DNA of 64,000 bases from NCBI RefSeq assembly GCF_003390925.1, contig NZ_QUBS01000089.1:1-64000 (forward strand). Reading direction: 5' to 3'. Origin of the DNA: Trinickia diaoshuihuensis (GTDB lineage: Bacteria; Pseudomonadota; Gammaproteobacteria; Burkholderiales; Burkholderiaceae). The notes beneath the pieces were generated by a model that did not search any database, was not told where the DNA came from, and worked only from the letters and a program-made list of their open reading frames with translations. Below, piece by piece: positions 10,202 through 18,654 of this stretch (its first letter is position 1; every line of letters begins with the position of its first letter). The position numbers were made by a program, and so were the translations under genes.

Positions 10202-11131
10202 ATGCAGACAATCCTTTCTATCTCAAATCTATCGAAGACTTACGCGTCGGGCTTTCAAGCGCTCAAGCGGGTGAGCCTCGACATACACCGCGGCGAAATC
10301 TTTGCGTTACTGGGCCCCAACGGCGCCGGCAAGACCACGCTCATCGGCACCGTTTGCGGACTCGTCAATCCGACCGAAGGCGCCGTGCGCGTGGACGGGC
10401 ACGACATCGTCAAGGACTATCGCCGTGCGCGGGCGATGATCGGCCTCGTCCCGCAGGAACTGACGACGAACGCGTTCGAAACGGTCTGGGCGACCGTGAC
10501 GTTCAGCCGCGGCCTGTTCGGCAAATCGCCGAACCCGGCCCACCTGGAAAAGGTGTTGCGGGCGCTGTCGTTGTGGGACAAACGCAACAGTCCGATCATG
10601 ACGCTCTCGGGCGGGATGAAACGGCGCGTGCTGATCGCCAAGGCGCTCGCGCACGAGCCGCAAGTGCTGTTCCTGGACGAGCCCACCGCGGGCGTCGATG
10701 TGGAATTGCGGCGCGACATGTGGGAACTCATGCGTACGCTGAAGGAAACCGGCGTCACGATCATCCTGACCACCCACTATATCGACGAGGCCGAGGAGAT
10801 GGCCGACCGCATCGGCATCATCAATCGCGGCGAAATCGTGCTCGTCGAGGAGAAGACGCAGCTTTTGCGCAAGCTCGGCAAGAAGCAACTGACGCTGCAA
10901 CTGGCGGAGCCCATCGCGCAAGTGCCGCCGCAACTGGCCGCTTACGCGCTGGAACTGTCGCCCGACGGCGGCGCGCTTACTTACACCTATGACGACACCC
11001 AGTCCGAACGGGCCGGTATCGTCAAACTGCTCAAGGATCTGGAGGACGCGCGCGTTCTCTTCAAGGATTTGCAAACGACGCAAAGCTCGCTCGAAGACAT
11101 CTTCGTCGATCTCGTCAAGGAGCGTTCATGA
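10202..11131 (+). CDS. yadG: ABC-2 type exporter ATP-binding subunit, YadG-like
   Basis: 309 residues starting [14 protein letters not shown]. The frame is open 165 bases further upstream, but this start is where ABC domains normally begin. It has Walker [10 protein letters not shown] (about residues 39-47), a Q-loop near LVPQEL, the signature [15 protein letters not shown], Walker [13 protein letters not shown], and the switch histidine in [13 protein letters not shown]. The C-terminal extension is typical of drug/polysaccharide export ATPases. It overlaps the permease gene by 4 bases (ATGA), so the two form one exporter. The substrate is unknown; E. coli YadGH is likewise uncharacterised. 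Confidence 0.92.
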   Translation: MQTILSISNLSKTYASGFQALKRVSLDIHRGEIFALLGPNGAGKTTLIGTVCGLVNPTEGAVRVDGHDIVKDYRRARAMIGLVPQELTTNAFETVWATVTFSRGLFGKSPNPAHLEKVLRALSLWDKRNSPIMTLSGGMKRRVLIAKALAHEPQVLFLDEPTAGVDVELRRDMWELMRTLKETGVTIILTTHYIDEAEEMADRIGIINRGEIVLVEEKTQLLRKLGKKQLTLQLAEPIAQVPPQLAAYALELSPDGGALTYTYDDTQSERAGIVKLLKDLEDARVLFKDLQTTQSSLEDIFVDLVKERS

Positions 11132-11889
11132 ACTTTCATGCAATGCGCGCGATATATCGCTTCGAAATGGCGCGCACATGGCGCACGCTGATGCAAAGCG
11201 TGATATCGCCCGTTATTTCCACGTCGCTTTATTTCGTCGTGTTCGGCGCGGCGATCGGCTCGCGTATTCGCGAAATCGACGGTATCAGCTACGGCGCGTT
11301 CATCGTGCCGGGGCTCGTCATGCTGTCGTTGCTCACGCAAAGCATCAGCAATGCCTCGTTCGCGATTTATTTTCCGAAGTTCACCGGCACGATTTACGAG
11401 GTGCTGACGGCGCCGGTCTCGTACTTCGAAATGGTGGTGAGCTATGTCGCCGCGGCGGCGACGAAGTCGATCATGCTCGGGCTCATCATCATGGCCACGG
11501 CGGCGTTCTTCGTGCCGCTGCGCATCGAGCACCCATTGTGGATGATCGTGTTCCTCGTGCTGACGTCGGTCACGTTCAGTCTGTTCGGATTCGTGATCGG
11601 AATCTGGGCCGACGGCTTCGAAAAGCTGCAGGTCGTCCCGCTGCTCATCGTTACGCCGCTGACGTTCCTCGGGGGCAGCTTCTATTCGATCGGGATTTTG
11701 CCGCCGCTCTGGCGCACGATCGCGTTGGCCAACCCCGTGGTCTATCTGATCAGCGGCTTTAGATGGAGCTTTTACGGCATCGCCGATGTTCATGTTGGGG
11801 TCAGTCTTGGCATGACCGCGGTTTTTTTGGCGATTTTTACCGGGATCGTGGCATGGATTTTCAAAACGGGCTACCGTCTCAAAACTTAA
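11128..11889 (+). CDS. yadH: ABC-2 type exporter permease, YadH-like
   Basis: 253 residues with about six hydrophobic helices. The ABC-2 signature region is [30 protein letters not shown] near the C-terminus. It has the typical length for YadH (about 256 residues). It is translationally coupled to the ATPase by a 4-base overlap. A dimer of this protein with two ATPases would form an inner-membrane exporter. Nothing in the sequence identifies the cargo. Confidence 0.9.
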   Translation: MNFHAMRAIYRFEMARTWRTLMQSVISPVISTSLYFVVFGAAIGSRIREIDGISYGAFIVPGLVMLSLLTQSISNASFAIYFPKFTGTIYEVLTAPVSYFEMVVSYVAAAATKSIMLGLIIMATAAFFVPLRIEHPLWMIVFLVLTSVTFSLFGFVIGIWADGFEKLQVVPLLIVTPLTFLGGSFYSIGILPPLWRTIALANPVVYLISGFRWSFYGIADVHVGVSLGMTAVFLAIFTGIVAWIFKTGYRLKT

Positions 11890-11979
11890 CGACGGCTTTG
11901 TCATTCGCTAAAAACGCCGACATAATGCGTGAATCGCCGGTGTTCGACCGGCCGGGCACCCGAAACGATTCGACCGCGA

Positions 11980-13584
11980 ATGAGACTGACCATCAAAGGC
12001 TTGTTGCTGATCGCTATTCCGACGGCGGTCGAGCTCGCGTTGCTCTCGGGGCTCGTGAAGGCACAGAACGACGCTCAGCAGGCCGAGCAATGGGTGCTGC
12101 ATAGCAAGGACGTGCTGCGCCAAACGAACGCGATTCTCGAACCCGTGCTGATCGAGTCGGTTCGTATGCGCGGGGCCGTGCTCAAGAATCAACGCGATTC
12201 CTCCACGCCCGTCACGCTCTGGATCGATCTCGATCGCCGGATCGATCATCTCGTCGATCTGGTGGCGGACAACCCCGTTCAGGTCGAGCGCGCCGCGCAA
12301 ATTCGCCAGACGGTGCAAGCCTACCGGCAATGGTCCGATCGCGTGCAAGACTTGCTGCGCAACGGGCGCCACAGCGATTTGCTCGAGCGGTTCCGCAATC
12401 AAAGCAACGTCGACGTCATCGATCGGTTCAGAGCGCAGCTCGCGGCGTTCCAGAGCGAGGAATTGCGCATGGACACGGTGCGCTCGGCCCAGGCGGCGCA
12501 AGCGCTGGCCCAGCAACAGCAACTGACCGCGGCCGTCGTGCTGGGCTCGCTCGTCATGACCGCGTTGGCCGTGTTTTTGTTCACGCGCGGATTGCGCGGA
12601 CGGCTCGCGCGGCTCTCGGACAATGCGGCCCGGCTTGCGCAAAGCGCGCCGCTCGGGCCGCCGTCCGCCGGTAACGATGAAATCGCCGAACTCGACGGAA
12701 TCTTGCACGACACGAGCCGGCGGCTACTCGAATCGGAGCGGTTGCAGGCGCGTTTCCAAAGCGATTTGTCGCGGCGGGCCGACGAGCTGGCACGAACGAA
12801 CGAGACGCTGCACCAGCAAACGCAGGAAAACGAGATGTTCATCTATAGTGTGTCGCACGATCTGCGCGCCCCGCTCGTGAACCTGCAAGGTTTCTCGAAA
12901 GAACTCACGCACGCGTGCGACGACTTGCGCGAGGCGGTGCGGGCATCGTCGCTCGAAACAGCCGAGCGCGAACGTATCGAGCGGCTCATCGACGAGGACA
13001 TCGGCGAGGCGCTGCGATACTTGCAAAGCGCCGTGTTGCGCGCGGCGCATATCATCGATTCGCTGCTGCGGCTCTCGCGCGTGGGCCGCGTCGAATACCG
13101 GCGCCAGGAAGTCGATGTCGCGTCCGTCGTGCGGCACGTGCTCGACGCGATGCAGGCATCGATCCGCGCGTGTCATGCCGAAATCGTCGTCGAGGAGTTG
13201 CCGCCCGTATGGGGCGATCCGACGGCGCTCGAACAGATTTTTGCCAACTTGATCGGTAATGCGATCAACTACCTCGATCCGGAGCGCGCCGGCCGGATCG
13301 AGATCGGCGCGTTGCCCGCGCCGCCAGGCGGCGTTCGTACGCTGCGCATCTTTTACGTGAAGGACAACGGCCTGGGCATCCCGGCCGGCGCCATGCCGCG
13401 CCTGTTCAACGCGTTCCAGCGGCTGCACGGCAACGTGGCCGCGGGCGAGGGCATCGGTCTCGCGCTCGTGCGGCGCATGGTCGAGCGGCACGGGGGGCGC
13501 GTCTGGGCCGAATCGACCGAAGGCGAGGGCACGACGTTCTATCTATCGCTACCGGAGGCGACCAAGCAGGTCGTCGCCGCATAA
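11980..13584 (+). CDS. Membrane sensor histidine kinase with CHASE3-like N-terminal sensor
   Basis: 534 residues from the ATG; an in-frame GTG 51 bases earlier is an alternative. The order is: transmembrane helix 1 (about 5-22), an extracytoplasmic helical region rich in Q/A (about 23-185) resembling CHASE3, transmembrane helix 2 (about 188-208), a HAMP-like linker, a coiled coil, a HisKA domain with the phospho-accepting His at residue 293 (SVSHDLRAPL), and a HATPase domain with N-box NLIGNAINYL, G1 DNGLGIP and G2 GEGIGLALV. The kinase type (SHDLRAPL plus a long dimerisation insert) is that found with Rcp1-like receivers, and such a receiver follows 18 bases downstream. The stimulus is unknown. 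Confidence 0.88.
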   Translation: MRLTIKGLLLIAIPTAVELALLSGLVKAQNDAQQAEQWVLHSKDVLRQTNAILEPVLIESVRMRGAVLKNQRDSSTPVTLWIDLDRRIDHLVDLVADNPVQVERAAQIRQTVQAYRQWSDRVQDLLRNGRHSDLLERFRNQSNVDVIDRFRAQLAAFQSEELRMDTVRSAQAAQALAQQQQLTAAVVLGSLVMTALAVFLFTRGLRGRLARLSDNAARLAQSAPLGPPSAGNDEIAELDGILHDTSRRLLESERLQARFQSDLSRRADELARTNETLHQQTQENEMFIYSVSHDLRAPLVNLQGFSKELTHACDDLREAVRASSLETAERERIERLIDEDIGEALRYLQSAVLRAAHIIDSLLRLSRVGRVEYRRQEVDVASVVRHVLDAMQASIRACHAEIVVEELPPVWGDPTALEQIFANLIGNAINYLDPERAGRIEIGALPAPPGGVRTLRIFYVKDNGLGIPAGAMPRLFNAFQRLHGNVAAGEGIGLALVRRMVERHGGRVWAESTEGEGTTFYLSLPEATKQVVAA

Positions 13585-13602
13585 CGCATCGAGGAAGTAA
13601 CA

Positions 13603-14109
13603 ATGCACAACCCAACCGGGACGGCGGGGCATCCCACGACGGGCCATCACAACACGGGCCAGCCCAATGTGGGCCAATCGGTGAGCATCATCCTGATCGA
13701 GGACGACGACGGTCACGCCACGCTGATCGAGCGCAACTTGCGGCGCGCGGGCTTGACCAACGGCTTCACGCGTTTTTCCGACGGCCAGCAAGCGCTCGAC
13801 TACTTCTTTAGCGAACCGTCGCAGTTCATGCGCGAGGATTTGCCGCCGTCGGTGATCCTGCTCGATTTGAACATGCCGCGCATCGACGGTTTGGAAGTGT
13901 TGCGGCGGTTGAAGGCCGACCGGCGCACGGCCTCGCTGCCCGTCATCGTATTGACGACGACCGACGATCCCCGTGAAATCGAACGGTGCTACGAGCTCGG
14001 CTGCAATGTCTACGTGACCAAACCCGTCGAATACGACGCCTTTATCGAGGCGGTGCGCCGTCTTGGCTTCTTCCTGCAGGTGGTGAAGCTGCCCGCGGCC
14101 ACTCGATGA
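13603..14109 (+). CDS. Single-domain response regulator, Rcp1-like
   Basis: 168 residues, essentially one receiver domain with no DNA-binding output. The acidic pocket EDDD is at about residues 31-34 and the phospho-accepting Asp is 88 (LLDLNMPRIDG). A conserved Thr lies in VLTTTDDPREI and a Lys in VTKPVEY. A short His/Gly/Thr-rich N-terminus precedes the domain. Rcp1-type receivers shuttle phosphate from a partner kinase to another protein. Its place between a membrane kinase and a hybrid kinase, with a 4-base overlap with the latter, suggests it links the two in a relay. Confidence 0.9.
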   Translation: MHNPTGTAGHPTTGHHNTGQPNVGQSVSIILIEDDDGHATLIERNLRRAGLTNGFTRFSDGQQALDYFFSEPSQFMREDLPPSVILLDLNMPRIDGLEVLRRLKADRRTASLPVIVLTTTDDPREIERCYELGCNVYVTKPVEYDAFIEAVRRLGFFLQVVKLPAATR

Positions 14110-15743
14110 GCGCTCATGCGCTGTTCGTCGACGACGACGAGGGGCTGTTGCGGCTCGCCGCGCGCTCGCTTGCTCGGGCCGGTTACCGCGTGAGCACCGC
14201 GCCGAGCACGGATGCGGCGCGCCAATCGCTCGCGGCCGAGCAGCCCGATGTGATCGTGGTCGACTATGCGCTCGGAGCCGCGGAGACCGGGCTCGATTTC
14301 TTGCGCGCGCTGCGTGCTCAAGGGCTCGCGCTGCCCGCTATTTTGTGCACCGGATTTGCCGACGAGGCGCGCGTGATCGAGGCGTTGCGCTCGGGCGTGG
14401 CCGATGTCGTGCCCAAGAGCGAAGGCTATCTCGAGTACCTGCCCGAAGCGATCGAGCGCGTGTTGCGCGAGCGGCGCATCGAGCGCGAGCTGGCGCAGGC
14501 GCAGCGCGCGCAGGAGCGCGAGGCGCATTTCCGGGCATTGGCGGAGGAGCGCGAAGCGCTGCTGGCGGCTGAACGCGTGGCGCGCGCCGAAGCGGAGCGC
14601 GCCTCGCGGATGAAGGATGAATTCGTCGCGACGTTGTCGCACGAGCTGCGCACGCCGCTCAATGCGATCGTCGGTTGGACTCAGTTTCTGTTGCGCGACG
14701 CCAGCGTGTCGGAGTCGCTGCGCAAAGGGCTCGACGTCATCGACCGCAACGCGCGGGCGCAAGCGCGCATGGTCGACGACCTGCTCGATTTCTCGCGAAT
14801 CCTGGCCGGCAAGCTTCGGTTGGAAGCCGAGCGCGTCGATCTCGCCGACGTCGTCGAGTACGTGATCCGTTCCGTGGGTCCGGCTGCGCAGGCAAAAGAC
14901 ATCCGTTTCGTGTCATCGCTCGATGCGGTCGGTGCGGTCCTTGGCGACCCATCCCGATTGCAGCAGATCGTCTGGAATCTGCTCTCGAATGCCGTCAAAT
15001 TCACGGGCAGGGGCGGCTGCGTCGAGGTCAAACTGCAGCGGCTCGACGGCGAGGTCGAGTTGATCGTCGCCGATAACGGCCAGGGCATCAAACCCGAGTT
15101 TCTGCCCCACGTATTCGAGCGTTTTTGCCAGGAGGACGCGGGCATCGCGCGTCAGCACGGCGGGCTCGGGCTCGGCCTGTCGATCGCTAGGCAGTTGGTG
15201 GAGATGCACGGCGGGCGGATCGTCGCTCATAGCGACGGCCCCGGCTGTGGGGCGACGTTCGTCGTCATGCTGCCGGCCGCCGCCGCGGAGCCGGCGCGCG
15301 AGCAGGACGCCGACGCGCTCGAACTACACGCGCCGCCGGCCTTGGCGGGCTTGCGCGTGCTCGTGCTCGAAGACGAGCCGGACGCGCGCGAACTCGTCGA
15401 GCGGGTCTTGCAAGAGCGCGGTGCGACGACGCTTGCGTTCTCGTCCGCGACCGACGCGTTGGAGGCATGCGCCGCCGAGTCGCCCGACGTCATCGTGAGC
15501 GATATCGGCCTGCCCGGCGTCGACGGTTACGAGTTCATCCGGCGGCTGCGTACGTCGGAGGGCCAGCGCGGGCGCAGCACGCCGGCGGCGGCGCTGACCG
15601 CGTTCGCGCGCAGCGAGGACCGGCGCCGCGCGCTGCTGGCCGGCTACCAGACGCATTTGGCCAAACCCGTCGATCCACTCGAGCTCGTGGTCGTGGTGGC
15701 CGCGTTGGCGGGCCGCACGGCGCCGTTCGTCGGCGACGCTTAA
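14106..15743 (+). CDS. Hybrid sensor kinase, REC-HisKA-HATPase-REC
   Basis: 545 residues starting [13 protein letters not shown]; the start overlaps the preceding stop (ATGA). The N-terminal receiver (about 1-120) has acidic residues DDDE and Asp about 53 (VVDYALG). A charged coiled coil (about 125-170) is followed by HisKA with His179 ([10 protein letters not shown]). The HATPase has [15 protein letters not shown] and GLGLGLSI. The C-terminal receiver has Asp466 ([14 protein letters not shown]) and Lys in [10 protein letters not shown]. No membrane segment or PAS domain is seen, so input probably comes through the N-terminal receiver, presumably from the two upstream proteins. The stop overlaps the convergent DJ-1 family gene by 4 bases. 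Confidence 0.9.
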   Translation: MSAHALFVDDDEGLLRLAARSLARAGYRVSTAPSTDAARQSLAAEQPDVIVVDYALGAAETGLDFLRALRAQGLALPAILCTGFADEARVIEALRSGVADVVPKSEGYLEYLPEAIERVLRERRIERELAQAQRAQEREAHFRALAEEREALLAAERVARAEAERASRMKDEFVATLSHELRTPLNAIVGWTQFLLRDASVSESLRKGLDVIDRNARAQARMVDDLLDFSRILAGKLRLEAERVDLADVVEYVIRSVGPAAQAKDIRFVSSLDAVGAVLGDPSRLQQIVWNLLSNAVKFTGRGGCVEVKLQRLDGEVELIVADNGQGIKPEFLPHVFERFCQEDAGIARQHGGLGLGLSIARQLVEMHGGRIVAHSDGPGCGATFVVMLPAAAAEPAREQDADALELHAPPALAGLRVLVLEDEPDARELVERVLQERGATTLAFSSATDALEACAAESPDVIVSDIGLPGVDGYEFIRRLRTSEGQRGRSTPAAALTAFARSEDRRRALLAGYQTHLAKPVDPLELVVVVAALAGRTAPFVGDA

Positions 15744-16321
15744 AGCTCGATGCGCGTTCCGAGCAGCACGAGGAATTGGCGCAGCCACTCGGGATGCGCG
15801 GGCCAGGCGGGCGCCGTGACGAACGGCGCGTCGGTGACGGCCGCGTCCACGGGAATATCGGCGTACTCGGCGCCGGCAAGCCGCACTTCGGGCGCGCAGG
15901 CGGGGTAGGCCGAAATGCGCTTGCCGCGAATCACCTCGGCGGCGGCAAGCAATTGCGCGGCATGGCAGATCGCGGCGATCGGCTTGTTTCGTTGCGCGAA
16001 GTCGCGCACGAGCTCGATGACCTTGGCGTCCAGACGCAGATACTCGGGGGCGCGTCCGCCGGCGATCGCGAGCGCGTCGTAGCTGGCCGCGTCGACTTCC
16101 TCGAACGTGGCGTTGAGCGTGAATTGGTGACCGGGCTTCTCCGTGTAGGTCTGGTCGCCTTCGAAATCGTGGATCGCCGTTTTGATCTTCTGGCCCGCGC
16201 GCTTGCCCGGGCAGACGGCATCGACGGTATGGCCGACGGCTTGCAGTGCCTGAAACGGCACCATCGTTTCGTAATCTTCTGCGAAATCGCCCGTCAGAAA
16301 CAAAATCTTCTTCGCGGCCAT
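15740..16321 (-). CDS. DJ-1/PfpI family protein (class I glutamine amidotransferase-like)
   Basis: 193 residues starting [18 protein letters not shown], preceded by a good GAAGGAG ribosome site. The fold is marked by the acidic residue after strand 1 (DYE), [12 protein letters not shown], and the nucleophile elbow [12 protein letters not shown] with Cys at about residue 119. Members are stress-protective proteins, deglycases/glyoxalases, proteases or chaperones; the sequence alone does not decide which. It is divergently arranged with the Rrf2 regulator gene, so shared stress control is possible. An upstream extension of the frame was rejected because the RBS and homology-like start favour this ATG. 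Confidence 0.88.
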   Translation of the reverse strand: MAAKKILFLTGDFAEDYETMVPFQALQAVGHTVDAVCPGKRAGQKIKTAIHDFEGDQTYTEKPGHQFTLNATFEEVDAASYDALAIAGGRAPEYLRLDAKVIELVRDFAQRNKPIAAICHAAQLLAAAEVIRGKRISAYPACAPEVRLAGAEYADIPVDAAVTDAPFVTAPAWPAHPEWLRQFLVLLGTRIEL

Positions 16322-16459
16322 GGCGTGCTCCTTCTCTAGTGAGGGGTAGACGACTACGGAATCCGTGCTTCCTACGATCAAGCGGCAGTGTACTCCTGCC
16401 ATGCGTACCGCATCGAGCCGTCGGGGCGCGATCAGGCGGGTATTGCGCGGCGCTCGAAA

Positions 16460-16478
16460 TGTAATTATCATGGTTACA
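16460..16478. promoter_or_regulatory. Candidate Rrf2 operator (TGTAA-N9-TTACA)
   Basis: Inverted repeat TGTAA-N9-TTACA, 23 bases upstream of the Rrf2 start. It has the same half-sites and spacing as the repeat at 17037-17055 before the downstream gene. It therefore probably gives autoregulation. Confidence 0.6.
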
Positions 16479-16501
16479 GTTTTTGACGCCGAGCCTCAGC
16501 A

Positions 16502-16969
16502 ATGAACACCAGCAGCCGCTTCGCCTATGCCGTCCATATCTTGGCGCTGCTGTCGCTACAGCAAGGGGAGCCGTTGTCCTCCGAGATCATCGCGGGCTCC
16601 GTCAATACGAATCCGGCGCTGATTCGCCGGCTCCTCTCCATGCTTGCTCAGGCGGGGCTCACGACGTCGCAGCTCGGCGCCGGAGGCGGTGCGTTGCTGG
16701 CGCGCGCGCCGGGACAAATCCGTTTGCTCGACGTCTACCGCGCCGTCGATGAAGCCGCGCTGTTCGGCTTGCACCGCGAGCAGCCGAACCCGGCGTGCAT
16801 GGTCGGCCGGCACATTCAGCAGGTGCTCGTCGGCATCGTCGACGACGCGCAGCGGGCCATGGAAGCATCGCTCGGCGCACGCACGTTGGCCGATGTCACG
16901 GCAGGCGTGATCGAAGCCGAAAGCGCGATGGGAGTAGGGGCCGGCGGTAAGAGCGGTAATAGCGGTTGA
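16502..16969 (+). CDS. Rrf2-family transcriptional regulator, YwnA-like
   Basis: 155 residues. The Rrf2 winged helix spans about residues 1-85 (FAYAVHILALLSL, SSEIIAGSVNTNPALIRRLLSMLAQAGL) with a Gly-rich wing (LGAGGGALLA). The single conserved-type cysteine is in PNPACMVG; there is no three-Cys Fe-S cluster motif as in IscR or NsrR. This places it in the cluster-less YwnA-like subgroup, which commonly senses oxidants or electrophiles. It is followed by an NAD(P)H-binding YwnB-like gene, the same pairing known in Bacillus. A terminator and a second operator separate the two, so they form two transcription units under probable common repression. Confidence 0.88.
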   Translation: MNTSSRFAYAVHILALLSLQQGEPLSSEIIAGSVNTNPALIRRLLSMLAQAGLTTSQLGAGGGALLARAPGQIRLLDVYRAVDEAALFGLHREQPNPACMVGRHIQQVLVGIVDDAQRAMEASLGARTLADVTAGVIEAESAMGVGAGGKSGNSG

Positions 16970-17004
16970 GTTCACCACGCGGCCGGCGGCCGATGAAGTT
17001 AGCG

Positions 17005-17026
17005 AGAGGCGTCGCCTCTTTTTTTT
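17005..17026 (+). terminator. Intrinsic terminator after the Rrf2 gene
   Basis: Stem AGAGGC-GTC-GCCTCT followed by a run of eight Ts (17019-17026), the first of which also closes the stem. It lies 36 bases after the Rrf2 stop and just before the operator of the next gene. Confidence 0.8.
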
Positions 17027-17035
17027 GATCGATAA

Positions 17036-17056
17036 GTGTAACCAATAAAGTTACAC
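17036..17056. promoter_or_regulatory. Candidate Rrf2 operator upstream of the NAD(P)H-binding gene
   Basis: Perfect inverted repeat GTGTAAC-N7-GTTACAC, containing the same TGTAA-N9-TTACA core as the site at 16460-16478. It lies 24 bases before the downstream start codon, where a repressor would block initiation. Confidence 0.65.
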
Positions 17057-17079
17057 ATTTCATTGACTAGGAGCCTACC

Positions 17080-17724
17080 ATGCAACAACGCTTGAAAATT
17101 GCGCTTTTCGGGGCGACGGGGATGATCGGGTCGCGCATCGCGGCCGAAGCGCTCGCGCGCGGCCATGAAGTCGCGGCGATTTCGCGCCGGCCACAGCCTG
17201 TCGAAGGGGCGGCCGGATTGACGACCCTCGCCGGCGACGTGTTCGACGCGCAAGCGAACGCCCAGCGCATCGCGGGCTTCGATGCGATCGCGAGCGCCTA
17301 CGGCCCGGCACAGGAGGACACGGCCAAAGTCATTCAAGCCACGCGCGCGCTGATCGAACTGGCCAGAATTTCCGGCGTCAAGCGGTTAGTCGCAGTCGGC
17401 GGCGCGGGATCGCTCGAAGTGGCGCCGGGCAAGCAGCTCGTCGATACCGAAGGGTTTCCGGACGCCTACAAAGCCGTTGCGCTCGCGCATCGCGAGGCAC
17501 TCGGGTTGTATCGGGAGGCGACCGACATCGATTGGACCTTCTTCGCGCCGGCCGCCATCATCGCGCCCGGGACCAAGACGGGCGCGTTCCGCACGGGCGC
17601 CGATACGCTGATCGTCGATGCCGGCGGCGCCAGCAAGATTTCGGCGGAAGATTACGCGATCGCGTTCGTCGACGAAATCGAACAAAACCGGTTCGTGCGC
17701 CGCATTGCGACCGTCGCTTATTGA
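17080..17724 (+). CDS. NAD(P)H-binding Rossmann protein, YwnB-like
   Basis: 214 residues. The N-terminal dinucleotide-binding motif GATGMIGSRIA is at about residues 11-21. A basic residue follows at AISRRPQP, suggesting an NADP preference. The body resembles atypical short-chain reductases (NmrA/flavin-reductase-like: RLVAVGGAGSLEVAPG, WTFFAPAAIIAPG). No Tyr-x-x-x-Lys catalytic pair is evident in the usual place. These proteins are often induced by electrophile stress together with a YwnA-like repressor. The ribosome site TAGGAG lies 8 bases before the ATG. It forms a functional pair with the Rrf2 gene. Confidence 0.87.
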   Translation: MQQRLKIALFGATGMIGSRIAAEALARGHEVAAISRRPQPVEGAAGLTTLAGDVFDAQANAQRIAGFDAIASAYGPAQEDTAKVIQATRALIELARISGVKRLVAVGGAGSLEVAPGKQLVDTEGFPDAYKAVALAHREALGLYREATDIDWTFFAPAAIIAPGTKTGAFRTGADTLIVDAGGASKISAEDYAIAFVDEIEQNRFVRRIATVAY

Positions 17725-17894
17725 GGGGTCCCGCCCGGCGCCGGGGCGGGCCGCCTCGGCGCGTGCGGGCAGAAATGGGGGCGTCGTCCAAAGCGATCGA
17801 TGCCCCATTTATATCGGTTTATCCGTGAAAATAGTTTGCTTATAATTCCACGATCTCTATAAAACATAGAAAAAAATTCCAACACGGGATCGTA

Positions 17895-18353
17895 ATGGGA
17901 ATGGATGCTATCGATCGCAAGCTCGTGGAGCTGCTTCAGGCCGACGCCACGTTGCCGATCGCGGAACTCGCGAGCCGCGTCAATCTCTCGCAGACGCCGT
18001 GCTGGAAGCGCGTCCAGCGGCTCAAGGAGGAAGGCGTCATTCGCGCCCAAGTGGCGTTGTGCGACGCGCGCAAGCTCGGCGTGGGGACGACCGTGTTCGT
18101 CGCGGTGCGCACGAACCAGCATACGGAGGAATGGGCGCGCCGGTTCGTGCAGACCGTATGCGATATTCCGGAGGTGGTCGAAGCCTACCGCATGAGCGGC
18201 GAGACCGACTATTTGCTGCGTATCGTCGTCTCCGATATCGACGACTACGATCGCGTCTACAAACACTTGATTCGCGCGGTGCCGCTGTTCGACGTGAGCT
18301 CCAGCTTCGCGATGGAGCAAATCAAATATTCAACGGCGCTGCCGGTCAGGTGA
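17895..18353 (+). CDS. Lrp/AsnC-family transcriptional regulator
   Basis: 152 residues. The N-terminal AsnC helix-turn-helix is AIDRKLVELLQADATLPIAELASRVNLSQTPCWKRVQRL. The C-terminal RAM ligand-binding domain follows, with VVEAYRMSGETDYLLRIVVSDIDDYDRVYKHLI. Such proteins are octameric amino-acid-responsive regulators, either global or specific. A second possible start lies two codons later (MDAIDRK). A TATAAT -10 element lies at 17841-17846 in an AT-richer leader. No metabolic gene adjoins it in the same direction, so its target is not evident. Confidence 0.9.
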   Translation: MGMDAIDRKLVELLQADATLPIAELASRVNLSQTPCWKRVQRLKEEGVIRAQVALCDARKLGVGTTVFVAVRTNQHTEEWARRFVQTVCDIPEVVEAYRMSGETDYLLRIVVSDIDDYDRVYKHLIRAVPLFDVSSSFAMEQIKYSTALPVR

Positions 18354-18438
18354 CGCGCGCTTTGAAGCGCGTAGAATGCCGGCTTTCGTCTCGCTATTTT
18401 GCGCGGCGCCACTCTCGGCGCGCCGCACGACACCATCC

Positions 18439-18630
18439 ATGAACGATCCTCGCCGCTCGAACAAATCAAACCCCACGACGCGCGTCGCCGTGCTCATCAT
18501 CGTGATCGTGCTGATCGGAATCGCGACGTTCCTCTTCAACGCCATCAAGGGCAAGCGCGAGTACGACGAGCAAAACGCGGCAGCCGCATCGTCGTCCGCG
18601 GCCGCAAGCGCATCGGGCGCCTCGCAATAA
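18439..18630 (+). CDS. Small single-pass membrane protein
   Basis: 63 residues starting MNDPRRSNKSNPTTR. A basic N-terminus is followed by one strongly hydrophobic helix (VAVLIIVIVLIGIATFLFNA, about residues 16-35), a charged patch and an Ala/Ser tail. Topology is probably N-in/C-out. The frame is open 63 bases upstream, but that part reads as non-protein. Function is unknown. It lies between the Lrp-type gene and the convergent FUSC gene. Length and composition fit a real small protein, but no strong ribosome site decides the start. Confidence 0.55.
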   Translation: MNDPRRSNKSNPTTRVAVLIIVIVLIGIATFLFNAIKGKREYDEQNAAAASSSAAASASGASQ

Positions 18631-18654
18631 CCGCTGCTGCCCGCGCGCCCTATG

